A stretch of DNA of 64,000 bases from Eublepharis macularius (GCF_028583425.1 NC_072793.1:99061689-99125688), one strand, 5' to 3'. Positions 43,054-55,283 are shown, counted from the first letter of the stretch. Numbers and translations: made by a program. Notes: generated from the letters alone by a model not told the origin.

Positions 43054-45410
43054 TTGACTACTGGAGTATTGATTGGCTATGTAGCTTTTTAAAAAACATT
43101 ACTTTGGCAGAAACTGCTTCCACAGTACAAGGATCTTCACTGTATGACTCAAAGTATACTGCAGCAGCCATTTTGTGGCAGCCATTTTATTGTGCCCACC
43201 ACACTGTGTCAGAATTCCAAATGTGCCTGCAAGATCAAAATGGTTGGGGATCCCTGGTCAAGAGCCTGTCCCCTTTCCCTATTCCTATATTGCTCCCCTA
43301 AAATGTATTGTGGTATTTTGACTTCTTCTTCCTCTTCATCATTAGGATGATCGATTTTACAGCTGAGATAGAGCCTTCAAAGCAGTTCACAACATACTGA
43401 AACTGTTTTAAAATATGGACAGAAGTGATCCCCAAGGTATACAGGGCTCAGACTAGTTATGATTTTATAGATGAAAAGTAGTACTTTAAATTGTGCCTGT
43501 AAACTGTTGAGCAGCTTGTACAGCTATTCAAGTGCAGGTTATATATTTATACTTATGTATAGTTGCTAGACTGGCTTGTACAGTTTTTATGTACAAAGCA
43601 TAAAATCTTCAATCTTTTCCTGGGCTCTGTGAAAGCTAGCATGGGAAAGGAGCAACATGGAGAAGGATTATATCCAATGCACTGTTTAGAACCAGAATTT
43701 TGTATTGCCCCAGCTGGAAGCCTTCATTGAAGATTAAGTACACACCATTTGCTGCATAATCATCTCCACAAACTGTGTATGAACTTGATGCCAATGGCAA
43801 GTAGCTTGGTGCAAAGCCAAATCAACTCCTGCAGCAAAAAATCCCACCTAGCATTCCAAATAGGCTACCTCAAGACAGGAAGCCCTCTGCTTTCACAGCA
43901 ACTGTAGGTTAAAAGTTTTCCTTTAACGTAACAGGTCACTAGAGCTGGCAGGTTGAAGACGCCATCAGGACTCAGTCCAGAAGACAAGTCGTGTATTGCA
44001 CTCAAGTACACAGGATGAAGCATGGGAAGGCAATATGAGGCACTTATAGGAAAGGTGGGCAGGTACAATGCAGTGGTTAGTTAGGCCAGGGCTAACTCCA
44101 GATTTGGGATGGGTCCAAGCAAGTTGCCCACCAGTGCTCCCCCACCCTTCTGGAGGAGAAGGTATAGAGTGACACTTGCTCCTTTAAGCCCATTGATGAT
44201 GCCAAATCTAAAAGGATGCTGGCAAATCTAAAAGGATTCACTCTCCTGGAATGAAGTGGGAGATTGCCCTAGAGATTCTTCCAACATCATAGGAACTGTG
44301 AGAAAATCTGCCATTCCTGTTGGTAGCAAGTTTGCCAAGTGTCTCTCTTCAGTGGTGGGTCCTTTGCCAGGCTATAGTCTGCAGAAGGTGCATTACTATG
44401 TCATCCTTAGATGCCAGCCCTGAGGCAGGCTCAGTTCCTTATTATAAAACCAAATAGCTCAGAATGAAGAAAAGCCAGAGCAGATCTGGAGTATATGAGA
44501 GAGCAGGCTGAAATACCTCCTCCCAGCCAACACCAACAGCCCCTTTTTGGGCAAACTGCTATGGTCCTTCAGGGAGTCAGTAACTGGTCTGAGACTTGCT
44601 CAGGTTGCACAAAACACATCTCTAAAAGCATCACTTGAAGACCTTGTAATCTCTTCCAAAAAGCAAAAGGAATTTATCTCCCACGGAGACTTCTACCAGT
44701 AAGCAATCAGAAACTAGCATCTTAATCTTTTAGTCGGAAGAAGGTCTCGCTCATTTCAGTGGTATGTACATCCAAGGAAGTGAGCTTAGGATCACAACAT
44801 CAGGATTTGATATGCAAGTACCTCCTCTGGAATTGTCTATCTGAAGCTGCACAGCCATGTCTGTTGCATTGGCTTCCTCGCTTGTCTAGACTGTTGCTTT
44901 TCTCATCTCTCGCCTTTTATCCTGCTCTACCTTGATGCTATTCTCTCTTCAGACATCCTTTAGCACACAGTGACATCATTAAGAAAAGAGAGCTTACTCT
45001 TCACACTATTAATCATTTACAACAGATTGAGGTGCACATGTGCGTGCGCAAGGAAGGCAGAACCCCATGAATCAGTGCATAGACATGAGAGTTGGACATA
45101 TTTGGACATATGGGGTACAATCAATGAGAAATCCATGTAATGGAGTTGTAGCAGGGGAAAGGAGGCTGGAGGTGATCTAGGTTCACCTCTCACAAACCCA
45201 ATGCACCTCACAGATTACTCCATCTTTTCCAATAAGTTTGATAATAAGTTCTGAATTGGAAAGGGACCCATGAACAGTCATTTGTCACATAAAGCGGATG
45301 GGAGATGAAGTAACTTTGAAGTATGGCCTGACAGCAGTCTGCCCTATGACTAAACACCCCTGATTAATAATGCAATAGTTTCCATCATTGACAATGATTA
45401 GATCATTTTG
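43054..45410. other. Unassigned non-coding DNA, 2.4 kb
   Basis: No frame with recognisable domains and no assigned repeat. Confidence 0.4.
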
Positions 45411-45418
45411 ATATTTGT

Positions 45419-46284
45419 TAGAGACGTGCACTGAAAAAAGTTTCCATTTCAGTTTCCAGTCTGGAGTTTCCAAATGAACTCTGTTTCATTATTGTTTGTT
45501 CCAAGTGGGCTCATGCTTGTTTGGATCTAATCCATTTGGATTTTTTCATTATCATGAGTTTCAGCCCAAAGTGCATATGTAAGGTGATTGTTGGGTGAGC
45601 ACACACAGATGTACATTGTTCTCTTCCACGGGGACTGGGGAAGCTGTTTTTGTATGTAAGCACTAAAATCACACAGAACACAGTCCTCCCTCCAAATAAT
45701 TGATCCACTGAGTTTGAGCACACATGCAACAACAAAGCTCAGTGTCTACAGACCCAAAAGAATACTAGGGGAAAGGTGTCAAGGCAAGTATTGGGTGGCT
45801 GTGCACACACACACTGTTTGCATGGTTTAGGAAACGAGGCTCTATTTGCATTTACCCCCAAATCACATTGTTACCAACTATTAGCCCTCCCTCCAAAAAC
45901 TCATCAATCTAACAAATTTCTCCTCAAGCACAAAATACTCACAACAATGGACCCTGAAGAAGGCAAGTGTCAGCAGCTATACACAATGGTAGGAAACTGG
46001 CTTGCGGTGCAGTGAATTTAAAAAAAAACATTCTTGCTTTATGAGAATACCAATAAATTACCTTTGTTCCTGCTATTGCCTCTTGACGCCATGTTTCTCT
46101 GCACTTGGTAGTTTTGTTCCCATGATGAGGGGCAAATCCTTCCTTTGGATACTCAGGAGGAGCTGCTCACAAGAGTCTGCTGCTCTCCTCACCAGGGCAA
46201 AGCAAGCCATTCTGGAAGCTGCTTTAACAAACTGAACAGCGATTTCTGGGTGTATTTCTGACTTGTTCCATTTTGCAGGCCCTA
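45419..46284. mobile_element. Non-autonomous hAT (866 bp), family B, with 8-bp duplication
   Basis: Flanked by atatttgt at 45411-45418 and 46285-46292. Ends: tagagacgtgca on the left and tagggcctgca as the reverse complement of the right. The right 95 bp (tctggaagctgctttaacaa ...) match 26760-26852 and 47620-47700. No transposase. Confidence 0.8.
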
Positions 46285-46292
46285 ATATTTGT

Positions 46293-47219
46293 CTCTATCC
46301 TGCTGAAAATGTTCAAAAGAAAAAAACCTCCTTTGACAAACATGGTAGAAGGGCACCACTGTGTGGACAAACTAAGAACTTCATATGATTTGTTGGTTTT
46401 TCCTCTCAGTCAAGAATGTTAAGCCATCATTTTTCATGTCTTTCCCCCTTGTTTTGATCACACTACTACAGCCCAAGGTTCTGTTTTTTGCATTGAAGAA
46501 AATGGAATTATTAACAACAACAACATTCAGTACCAGATAAACATGATTAACTGTATAAATAAACAATTACAATCAATATATCTTCATCATCTCATGGTAG
46601 CAAACATAGTGTATTTAACCAAGGGAGGGGGGATATCTTAATAACTGTATATCATTCATTTTTATAAAGATATGGGACATTACTATTGAAAACTTAGCTT
46701 AGAACATAAAAGAAAACAAAGAAGATGTGTCAGAGTTCTTATTTATTTGAAAACAAAAATTACGTGGTACTTTTCATTAGGATGTATCCAAGTAACACAA
46801 AATTGTATGTAAGCTTTTTTGTTCTCGAGAACTCTTCATTGGGCTAGTTGTCAAAACGTGAGGTAGGTTGAGATGTTTCAGGCCCTGACCGTCAGACTTC
46901 TTGTCTACATCTTTTATTGTTTGGCAGACAGATTTGAATAGATAAATGGTGCTAGGTGATGCTTGCATCATATTGGCCTTTGGGGAAGCAGAAGGGAAAA
47001 TGACAGTTTTAATCAAAAATATAGAAACCGGTACATTGACCAAATATTTCTCTAACACTATATGAAATACAAAGACCCCTTAAACAGCTAAGAGCAGAGA
47101 AGAAATGCAGTATATGCTGTATTAATAGAAGTATAGATTAATTTTTGATGATACACTGCAAAACAAACCAAAATGCACACCCTCTAAAAAGTTGAACTCA
47201 AAGGTAAGTTCCATGTTAG
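46293..47219. other. Unassigned non-coding DNA
   Basis: No gene or repeat recognised. Confidence 0.4.
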
Positions 47220-47702
47220 TCAATAGTGCTTCCTCCCTCAGCAGAATATTTCAAAATGCAGCCTATGGTTGAAAGTCTCCCCCTTCCAAATGTTTCCAAA
47301 GCTGACAGAGAGGGGTTTCCCCTCCTTGTGAGGACCCAATTGGCAGGGAAACAATGCCATTTTCCAGGTACTCGCAATGAGAAAAAAAAGAGATGTATGC
47401 ATGTACTCATTCCCCCTTCCCACCAAGAGAGTTAATTCATAACATAAGGGCTCTCTCCCCTTGGGATCTGATTGGTGAATGCTGTTCAGGAAAACAAGAT
47501 GCTGCCATATGACCCCCATGGTTAGTGCTGTTGCTGTGAAGTACAAACTGAAACGAAACATGCAAACTTTTTGATAGGAGTGTTCCATTATTACTTGGTT
47601 TCCAGATGTGGTTCAGAGTTCCAGAAGCTGCTTTAACAAAAAGAAACAAAATTTCTAGATGTTTTTCCAGCTATTTCTTTTTTCATTTTGCCCACTCATT
47701 AG
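47220..47702. mobile_element. Family B hAT-like repeat, third copy
   Basis: gacccaattggcagggaaac, aaaacaagatgctgccatat and ccagaagctgctttaacaaa then ttcattttgccca follow the same order as 26340-26852. Target duplication not resolved. Confidence 0.55.
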
Positions 47703-48214
47703 CATTCAGGGCTGTGTCTGCTGGACTGAAAGAAGGAGCACAGGGGTGGGCCGCTGAAGAGGTGACTGTTTTCCCTTTCCTTTCCTAAGCTGCCAGAGTA
47801 AAAATTGACTGAGAGTTGCTGTGTGTGAGTGGGTGGGTGTGAACAAGGGGTGAGAGGAAGCTGGTGAGTGAGCTTAGCTTGCAAGGGAGAGATTTTCTTC
47901 TCATCTCTCCCTGTGTGTAGTGTGGCTAATTGAGCATGCCCTGTCTGCTTTGGAGTGATAGCTACCACACTGTCTGCTATTGTCAGGCAGGAACCATGGG
48001 CTTTTGAAATTTAAAGGCTTCCTCCTCCCCAGAGGCATGAGCCTAAGGATGAGTGCCAAAGAAAAAATACTGAAACAGAACATAATTCTAGGACTGACAT
48101 TAGACAACATGGAGCACAAGTGGTACATAGGAGTACATATTTAAAGCAGTAGATAATATGTAAGGCAATATAGTGACGAAGTCTATGGTCCCTAACTCAT
48201 TAGCGAAGCACATG
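47703..48214. other. Unassigned non-coding DNA
   Basis: No gene or repeat recognised; the last 50 bp may be L2 3' UTR in reverse. Confidence 0.4.
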
Positions 48215-49095
48215 AGACCCCATCCCTACAATATAGCCCTACCATTTGAGTAAAAAGCCTTTTTGAATAGTTTGGTTTTGCATCGTTTGCGGAAAGCCAG
48301 AAAAGTGGAGGCTCTCCTGACCTCCTCAGGCAGATTGTTCCACAGGGTAGGGGCCATCCCAGAGAAAGCCCGTCTACAGGCTGCTGTTGATTTCACCCAT
48401 GTGTAGGCTGGCACCTGCAGGAGACCCTGTTCAGATAAGCAAAGCTGCCGTAGAGGACGATAGAGAGGGAGGCAGTCCTGTAGGTATACTGGACCAAAGC
48501 CATAAATAGCTTTGTATATAATAACCAATACCTTGAACTGAGCACAGTAACTGATAGGTAGCCATTGCCAATAAAGTGACTGTAGGATGAGAGTGATGTT
48601 CATGCTCCTGCTCGCTCCTGATAACAGTCGAGTTGCAGCATTTTGCACTAATTGGAGCCTCCTACTTAACTTAGATGGGAGACCTATGTATAGTGCATTA
48701 CAATAGTCAAGCCTTGATGTTACCATAGCATAGATCCAGGTAGGCAGGTCGGCCGTGCTGAGGTAAGAAACCATCTTCCAGGCTAGAGAGAGATTGTAGA
48801 AAGCATTTTTTGCTGCTGCCTTAACTTGTTTTGCGCTGGATCCAGTATAATCTCTAGGCTCTTAACTGAGTCTGCAAGGGTCAGATGAACTCCATCAGAA
48901 GTGGGGAGTACAATATCCTTCCAGATCTCTGCCTTCCCAACTAGCATCACTTCATTCTTGTCTGGGTTCAATTTCAATTTGTTGTTTTTCAATCATTTCA
49001 CTATGGCTGTCAGGCAGTGGTCTAAGATTTCTATTGCATCCTGTGGGGACCTGGATAGTGAAATATAGAGTTGGGTGTCATCTACTGCCTTAACT
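48215..49095 (-). pseudogene. L2-type LINE reverse transcriptase fragment, minus strand
   Basis: Reading the minus strand, VDDTQLYISLSRSPQDA (catalytic box changed to VDD), then NNKLKLNPDKNEVMLVG, then after frameshifts the open piece 48226-48774 with TSRLDYCNALYIGLP, LQLVQNAATRLLSG, LYWQWLPI and APTLWNNLPEEVR. These are ordered landmarks of the L2 RT and its C-terminal region. The 5' side is cut at the CR1 near 49100. Inactive. Confidence 0.9.
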
Positions 49096-49139
49096 TGTTT
49101 TTGTTGAGTTATCACTTTTGCTCTCAGGAGCAAAAGCGT

Positions 49140-49560
49140 ACTGGAAACTTGTGTAAAGTGTACCACAGTCTTAAGCAGACTTTATTTGTCAAAAGTGCAA
49201 GCTGATAGTGTTACTGGAAGAAAAAGTGAAGAACTTGGATGAACGGATTGGTACCATTCAAGAGATCAAAGAAGGAGAGGATTTCATCGACAAAAGTATT
49301 CAAGCTCTGCAGAGGGATGGGGAGAGTAGTGGAAGGGACAATGCAACAGAATATTTTCCTAATGAACCTCCTTGGAGATTGACAGCATGAGCCAGAAGGT
49401 GCAGAACAAGACAGCACTTAGAGCCACTACTGCTGAGAAATCGATTCCAGTCATTTGCTGACATGACAGAATCACTGGCAGATGTACAACAACAAGGACC
49501 AGAAGGAACAAGTAGAGGTGCCATGAAGCTACAAGCAAACAACATTAGAAGGAAAATGAA
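49140..49560 (+). pseudogene. CR1 ORF1 remnant
   Basis: Frameshifted pieces LETCVKC, CQKCKL and LLEEKVKNLDERIGTIQEIK resemble the cysteine-containing and coiled-coil start of CR1 ORF1. Stops interrupt all frames by 49390. Confidence 0.55.
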
Positions 49561-50002
49561 AGTCTAGGAGATCTGCTAAGTTCTGCTGAGGGGTATGGAA
49601 CATCATGTGTCCAGGCCTGCCAGGGGCAAAGACCAGGGATATCACAGACCGGATGGCCAAGCGAGTCAAACCAAAAGACCATTACCCAGGTCAGAGGAAG
49701 AGGAATGCAATGGGAACAGGAGATTATAGAGATGAACCACTGGCTGCATTCATGGTTCCAGAAGGAGTAATTTGGATTCTGGAACCATGGACTACATTTT
49801 CTTGAAGATGGCCTGTTTGCATGTGATGGATTTCAGCTGTCAAGGATAGGGAAGAATGTGTTTGGAAGGGACCTGAGGAGATTCCTTGGGAGGGCTTTAA
49901 ACTAACTTCACAGGGGAATGGAGACAACTGGCATAGGAATTTCAGGAAAGAAGGAGAACAAATAGTACAGGCCTATCTGGGAGCGCCAAGTCAAAGAGGG
50001 GG

Positions 50003-50670
50003 ATGTTGCAAGGCTTCCAGTGCCTATATATCAATGCTCAAAGCTTAGGCAATAAGAAGGAGGCACTTGATCTACTAATGCAGATGGAAAGGTATGACTT
50101 AGTAGGCATTACAGAGATTGGTGGAATGATTCCCACAACTGAGATACAGTACAAGTTATTCAAGAAGAACAAGAAGTGTTGTAGAGGAGGTGGAGTGGAG
50201 CTGTATTTAAATAAAGGACTTGATTCTCAGGAAATACTGGAGAAGGAGAGTGACAACCCAGTGGAAAGTATCTGGGTGAAGATAAGGGACAGAAGGATGA
50301 GCAGTATTGTGGTTGGGGTCTGTTACCAAAGAGGATTCTCCCTCCGTGAGCAGCTTAATAGGGTATCCAAGAAACATGACCTTGTAAGTATGGGAGACTT
50401 TAACTTCCCTGATGTGTGCTGGAAGACCAGCTCTGCTACGTGTCCAGGTCACACAACTTTCTGACCTGCCTGTCTGACAACTTCCATTTTCAAATGGTGG
50501 AGGAAGTGACAAGGGTCTTGACCATACCGGACTTGATATTAACCAATAGGAAAGAGTTGGTTGATGGGGTAAAGGGGGTGGAAACCTTAGGGAAATCACA
50601 TCCTCCTAGAATTCCTTTTGCTGTGGGATACCATGGGAGTTTGTTTTCAAATGCACAGGTTAGATTTTAG
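50003..50670 (+). pseudogene. CR1 endonuclease domain, broken
   Basis: CLYINAQSLGNKKEAL, YDLVGITEIGG, RGGGVELYLNKGL, VVGVCYQRG and MGDFNFPDVCWK follow the order of the CR1 APE-type endonuclease. Bases after the ITE motif are deleted, a stop falls at 50462-50464, and the reading continues in another frame with IPDLILTNRKELVDG. The catalytic SDH is lost (GKSHPPRIP in its place). Confidence 0.85.
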
Positions 50671-50849
50671 TTAAGGCAAACTTTAATACACTTAAAGATA
50701 TTATGAGAGTTATTCCATGGACGAAACTGCTGGTAGGGAAAGGAGCAAGTGAAGTGTGGGCTCTTCTAAAAGAAGAGCTCTTGTAGGTTCAAGCAATCAC
50801 CCTCCCAGCAAGATGGAAAGGCAGTAGAGGATCTAAGAAGCCAACGTGG

Positions 50850-52793
50850 ATGACGGAAACAGCAAGACGGAAACATGGTAAGGGCTCCAAGAAACCGATG
50901 TGGGTGCACAGAGAGCTCCAGAATAAGCTAAGGGAGAAAAAGGAAATGTTCAGGAAATGGAGAGAAGGACAGACCTCTAAAGAGGAGTATATGAGGGTTA
51001 CTAGGTACTGCAGATCAGCCATCAGAGAGGCCAAAGCTCAGTACGAGCTGGGTCTGGCCAGGAGGGCTCGCTACAACACGAAAAACTTCTACAGATATGT
51101 GAGAAGCAAACGCAAGGTAAAAGAGGCAATTGGACCACTGTTGGGAGTAGATGGAGAAACTCTGATGCAGGACAGAGAAAAAGCAGACAGGCTTAATGAC
51201 TTTTTTGCCTCTGTTTTCTCCCTGAAGAAGTCAGGCACATCTAGAGATAGTAGAAAATGTGGCAGGACACCTAAGTGGCTAATTGACATTGACAGAGAGG
51301 TAGTGGAGAGGCATCTGGCTGCACTGGATGAATACAAATCCCCTGGGCCGGATGGGGTGCACCCAAGAGTGCTGAAAGAACTTTCCAGAGAACTTGCAGA
51401 ACCCCTGTCCATCATCTTCAAGGCCTCCTGGAGGACTGGGGATGTGCCACAAGATTGGAGAAGAGCGAACGTTATCCCAATCTTTAAGAAAGGGAGGAAG
51501 GATGACCTGGGAAACTACAGGCCGGTCAGTCTGACTTCTGTTGTTGGGAAGATATTAGAACAGATTTTAAAGGGATCAATCTGTAAGCATATGAAGGACC
51601 GCTCAGTGATCCGGGGAAGTCAGCATGGTTTTGTTCCTAACAGATCTTGCCAGACCAACCTGGTTTCCTTCTTTGATCGAGTGACCAGCTTACTGGATCG
51701 GGGGAACTTTGTTGATTTCAGTAAAACTCTGGATTTCAGTAAAAGTTTTGATAAGGTCCCCCATGACATTCTGATGGGCAAACTGGAAGACTGTGGAGTA
51801 GACTATAGGACAGTTCGGTGGATAGGGAACTGGTTGGAGGACCGCACTCAAAGAGTGGTGGTCAACGGCGTTTCATCAGATTGGAGGGAGGTGTCCAGTG
51901 GGGTGCTGCAGGGCTCGGTTTTGGGCCCGGTACTTTTCAATATTTTTATCAATGATCTGGATGAAGGAGTGGAAGGGCTGCTCATTAAATTTGCTGATGA
52001 TACCAAATTGGGAGGAGTAGCAAACACCCAAGAAGAGAGAATTAAAATTCAACAAGACCTGAATACTCTGGAGAAGTGGGCAGCTGTGAATAGGATGCAA
52101 TTCAACAAAGACAAGTGCACAGTATTACATCTGGGCCACAAAAATGAGAAGCACAAATACTGGATGGGGGATTCACTTCTGGGCAGTAGTATATGTGAAA
52201 GGGATCTTGGGGTAAGAGTGGACTGTAAACTTAATATGAGCAGTCAGTGTGATGCGATAGCAAAAAAGGCTAATTCAATCCTGGGTTGTATCAAAGGGGC
52301 CATAGCATCGAAATCGCAGGAGGTCATAGCCCCTCTCTATACTGCCTTGGTCAGGCCACACCTGGAGTATTGTGTGCAGTTCTGGAGGCCTCACTTCAAA
52401 AAGGATGTGGCCAAAATCGAGAGGGTGCAGAGGAGAGCGACGAGGATGATCAGGGGTCTGGAGACTGAGCCCTACGAGGAAAGGCTGAGGGCCTTGGGAA
52501 TGTTTAGTTTGGAGAAGAGGAGGCTGAGGGGGGACATGATTGCTCTCTTTAAATATTTTAAAGGCTGTCATTTGGAGGAGGGCAAAGAGCTGTTCCAGTT
52601 GGCAGCAGAGGGTAGGACGCGAAGCAATGGGCTAAAACTACATGCACAAAGGTACCGACGGGATATTAGGAAAAACTTTTTCACCGTCAGAGTAGTTCAA
52701 AAGTGGAATCAGCTACCTAGGGAGGTGGTGAGCTCCCCCTCACTGGCAGTTTTCAAGATGAGACTGGATGAATACTTGCCAGAGATGCTTTAG
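50850..52793 (+). CDS. CR1 reverse transcriptase domain, open for 647 codons
   Basis: Uninterrupted from the endonuclease-RT linker to the natural C-terminus. Motifs: EYKSPGPDGVHPRVLKEL, NYRPVSLTSVVGKILE, QHGFVPNRSCQTNLVSF, SFDKVPHD, GVLQGSVLGPVLFNIFINDL, catalytic FADDT at residues 381-385, and C-terminal PHLEYCVQFWRPHFKKD, RRATRMIRGLE and KWNQLPREVVSSPSL. A short duplication gives DFSKTLDFSK before the motif. The start at 50850 is only the first ATG in the open stretch, not a natural protein start. Without a working endonuclease the element is probably dead despite this long frame. Confidence 0.88.
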   Translation: MTETARRKHGKGSKKPMWVHRELQNKLREKKEMFRKWREGQTSKEEYMRVTRYCRSAIREAKAQYELGLARRARYNTKNFYRYVRSKRKVKEAIGPLLGVDGETLMQDREKADRLNDFFASVFSLKKSGTSRDSRKCGRTPKWLIDIDREVVERHLAALDEYKSPGPDGVHPRVLKELSRELAEPLSIIFKASWRTGDVPQDWRRANVIPIFKKGRKDDLGNYRPVSLTSVVGKILEQILKGSICKHMKDRSVIRGSQHGFVPNRSCQTNLVSFFDRVTSLLDRGNFVDFSKTLDFSKSFDKVPHDILMGKLEDCGVDYRTVRWIGNWLEDRTQRVVVNGVSSDWREVSSGVLQGSVLGPVLFNIFINDLDEGVEGLLIKFADDTKLGGVANTQEERIKIQQDLNTLEKWAAVNRMQFNKDKCTVLHLGHKNEKHKYWMGDSLLGSSICERDLGVRVDCKLNMSSQCDAIAKKANSILGCIKGAIASKSQEVIAPLYTALVRPHLEYCVQFWRPHFKKDVAKIERVQRRATRMIRGLETEPYEERLRALGMFSLEKRRLRGDMIALFKYFKGCHLEEGKELFQLAAEGRTRSNGLKLHAQRYRRDIRKNFFTVRVVQKWNQLPREVVSSPSLAVFKMRLDEYLPEML

Positions 52794-52872
52794 GCTGATC
52801 CTGCACTGGGCATGGAGTTGGACTAGATGGTCTGTATGGCCCCTTCCAACTCTATGATTCTATGATTCTATG
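52794..52872 (+). other. CR1 3' UTR and octamer tail
   Basis: Short 3' UTR (gatcctgcactgggcatgga, agatggtctgtatggcccct) ending in about three attctatg units, the CR1 3' signature recognised by its RT. Confidence 0.92.
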
Positions 52873-55283
52873 AACAGAGAGCCCTGTGAAGAGCTAAGGA
52901 GGAAAAAGGAGATGTTCAAGAAATGGAGGGAAGGAAATGCATCCAGAGAAGAATATCTAGGGGTAGCTAGGCACTGTAGGGCAGCTGTCAGAGAGGCCAA
53001 AGCTCAGAATGAACTGAGACTGGCCAGGGAGGCCTGCCACAACAAAAAGTCATTCTTCAGATACATGAAGAGCAAACAGGTGAAGGGGGCAATACCCCCA
53101 TTGCTGGCTGAAAATGGAGAAACTCTGACAGAGGACAGAAAGAAGGCAGAAAGGCTCAATGCCTACTTTGCCTCAGTTATCTACCAAAGAAGGGAACAGG
53201 TCCACTTAGAAATAGTAGTGGACAAAGAATGGCTGTGGGGCTGCTGGTTGACATGGGCAGAGAAGTTATGGCGAAGCACCTCTCTGCACTGGATGTGTAC
53301 AAATCCCCTGGGCCAGATGAGGTATACCCAAGAGTGATTAAAGAACTTTCAAAAGAGCTTGCAGACCCATTGTTGATCATTTCCCAGGCCTCTTTGAGGA
53401 CAAGTGATGTGGTGGAAGACTGAAGGGGGACAAATATCATACCAATCTTCAAGAAAGGGAATAAGGATGATCCTGGGAACTACAAGCCAGTCAGCCTGAC
53501 CTCTGTCCCAGGGAAGAGACTCGAATAGATATTAAAGGCATCAATCTGCAAGCAACTGATGGACAACATGGTAATACAGGAAAGTCAGCATGGATTTGTC
53601 CCAAACAGGTCCTGCCAGACCAACCTCATCTCCTTCTATGGTCGAGTGATAGGCTTACCGGATCACAAGAATGCTGTTGATTTAGTTAATCTGGATTTCA
53701 ATAAAGCTTTTGACAAGATTCCTCATGATGCTCTGATGGGTAAACTGGTGGATTGTGGGCTGGACTCTAGGATGGTGAGATGTATAGGGAACTGGCTGGA
53801 TAACCACACCGAAGAGTAGTTGTCAATGGCATCACATCTGATTAGGGGGAAGTGTCCAGTGGATTGCCACAGGGCTTAGTACTGGGTCCAGTGCTTTTCA
53901 ATATTTTTTATCAATGATCTGGATGAGGGTGTGAAGCGATTACTCATTAAATTTGCAGATGACACTAAACTGGGAGGAGTAGCAAACACCCTTGAAGATA
54001 GGGATAGAATTCAAAGAGATCTGAACACAAAGGGTAAGTGGGCAGATTGGAATAAGAAGTACTTTAACATGGATAAGTGCCAGGTTCTCCACCTGGGTAG
54101 CAAAAATGCTGGATGAAGGATACACTTTTGGGTAGCAGTGTGTGTGACCAAGATCTTAGGATACAGGTGGATGGGAAGCTAAATATGAGCAGTCAGTGTG
54201 ATGCAGTAGCAAAAAAGGTGAATGCAATCTTGGACTGTATTAACAAAGGCATAATATCTAAATCACAGGATGTCATTGTCTTATTATATATCGGGTATTG
54301 TATGCAGTTCTGGAGGCCTCACTTCAAAAAGGACGTGGACAAATTGGAACAGGTGCAGAGGAGAGCAACCAAGATGATCAGGGGCCTGGAGACCAAGCCC
54401 TACAAGGAAAGACTGAGCAACCTGGGAATGTTCAGTTTGGAGAAGAGAAGGTTGAAGGGAGACGTGAATGCTCTCTTTAAGTTTTTAAAAGGCCGTCACT
54501 CAGAGTGTCTCTGCACAAGACATCTTACGGGGGATGCTCAAGGGTAGGAAGATGCAGTGTTAGCTGGGAAGCATAGTTTAAAAAGACAGAGCTGGTGGAG
54601 ATAGCTCCTCAGAGAGTTTGCTAATTTCATCTTTGCCTCCCCAAAGGCTCTGTCAATTGCACCTCTCTAAAGAGGGTAATTTAAAAAGACAGAGCCCTCA
54701 CCTCCCTGAAGGCTCTGTCAATTTCACTTCCCCTTCTGGGAGGCGAAGATGAACTTAACAAACCCTCTGAGAAGCAATCTCCACTGACTCTGTCTTTTTG
54801 AACTACCCTGCTGTAGAGAGTTGAAATTGACAGATGCTTCAGGGAGGCAAAGATGAAAATTACAAACCCTCTGAGGAACTATCTCCATCGGCTCTGTCTT
54901 TTTAAACTACATTTCCTGGCTGACATTGTGTTTCCCTACACTTGAGTGTTCCCCTGTAAGATACCTTGTGTAGAGAAACTCTTAGAAGAGGAAAGGGAGC
55001 TGTTGGCAACAGAGAATAGGACTCAATATAATGGGTTTAAAATGATAGGAGAAAAGGTACCAGTTGGATATTAGGAAAAACTTCTTCACATTAAGAGCAA
55101 TTCAGCTGTGGAATTGGCTGCCTACAGATGGAGTGGGTTCCCCCTCATTGACAGTCTTCAAGGACTGACTGGATGAATAGTTGTCAGAGATACTTTAGGC
55201 TGTTCTTGCATTGGGCAGGATGTTGAAGTAGATGGTCTGTAAGGCCCCTTCCAACCTTACGATTCTATAATTCTATGACAGTA
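52873..55283 (+). pseudogene. Second CR1 copy, 5'-truncated, decayed, interrupted by a palindrome
   Basis: Begins in the endonuclease-RT linker (NREPCEELRRKKEMFKKWRE) directly after the first copy's octamer tail. Frame pieces cover 52870-53337, 53229-53423, 53559-53819 (QESQHGFVPNRSCQTNLISF), 53931-54116 (FADDTKLGG) and 54113-54547. After the 54504-54980 insertion it resumes with gaagaggaaagggagctgtt and ends with gattctataattctatga near 55278. Several frameshifts and stops; older than the first copy. Confidence 0.9.
54504..54980. mobile_element. Large palindromic (foldback) element inside CR1
   Basis: Left end agtgtctctgcacaagacat then cttacgggggatgctcaag; right end is its near-complement (cttgagtgttcccctgtaag, ataccttgtgtagagaaact). 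The interior is also inverted-repetitive: tttaaaaagacagagc and agacagagccctcacctccc on one side, gactctgtctttttgaacta and cggctctgtctttttaaact on the other. Length 477 bp. The CR1 sequence reads through if it is removed. No coding capacity; duplication imperfect. Confidence 0.8.

Larger units (their letters stand above)
49110..52872 (+). mobile_element. CR1 LINE, long copy with damaged 5' half
   Basis: Order is ORF1 remnant (about 49140-49560), broken endonuclease (50003-50670), long open RT (50850-52793), 3' UTR, and the CR1 octamer tail (attctatg repeated, 52848-52872). The exact 5' limit is uncertain; it adjoins the minus-strand L2. A second CR1 begins immediately after its tail. Confidence 0.88.
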
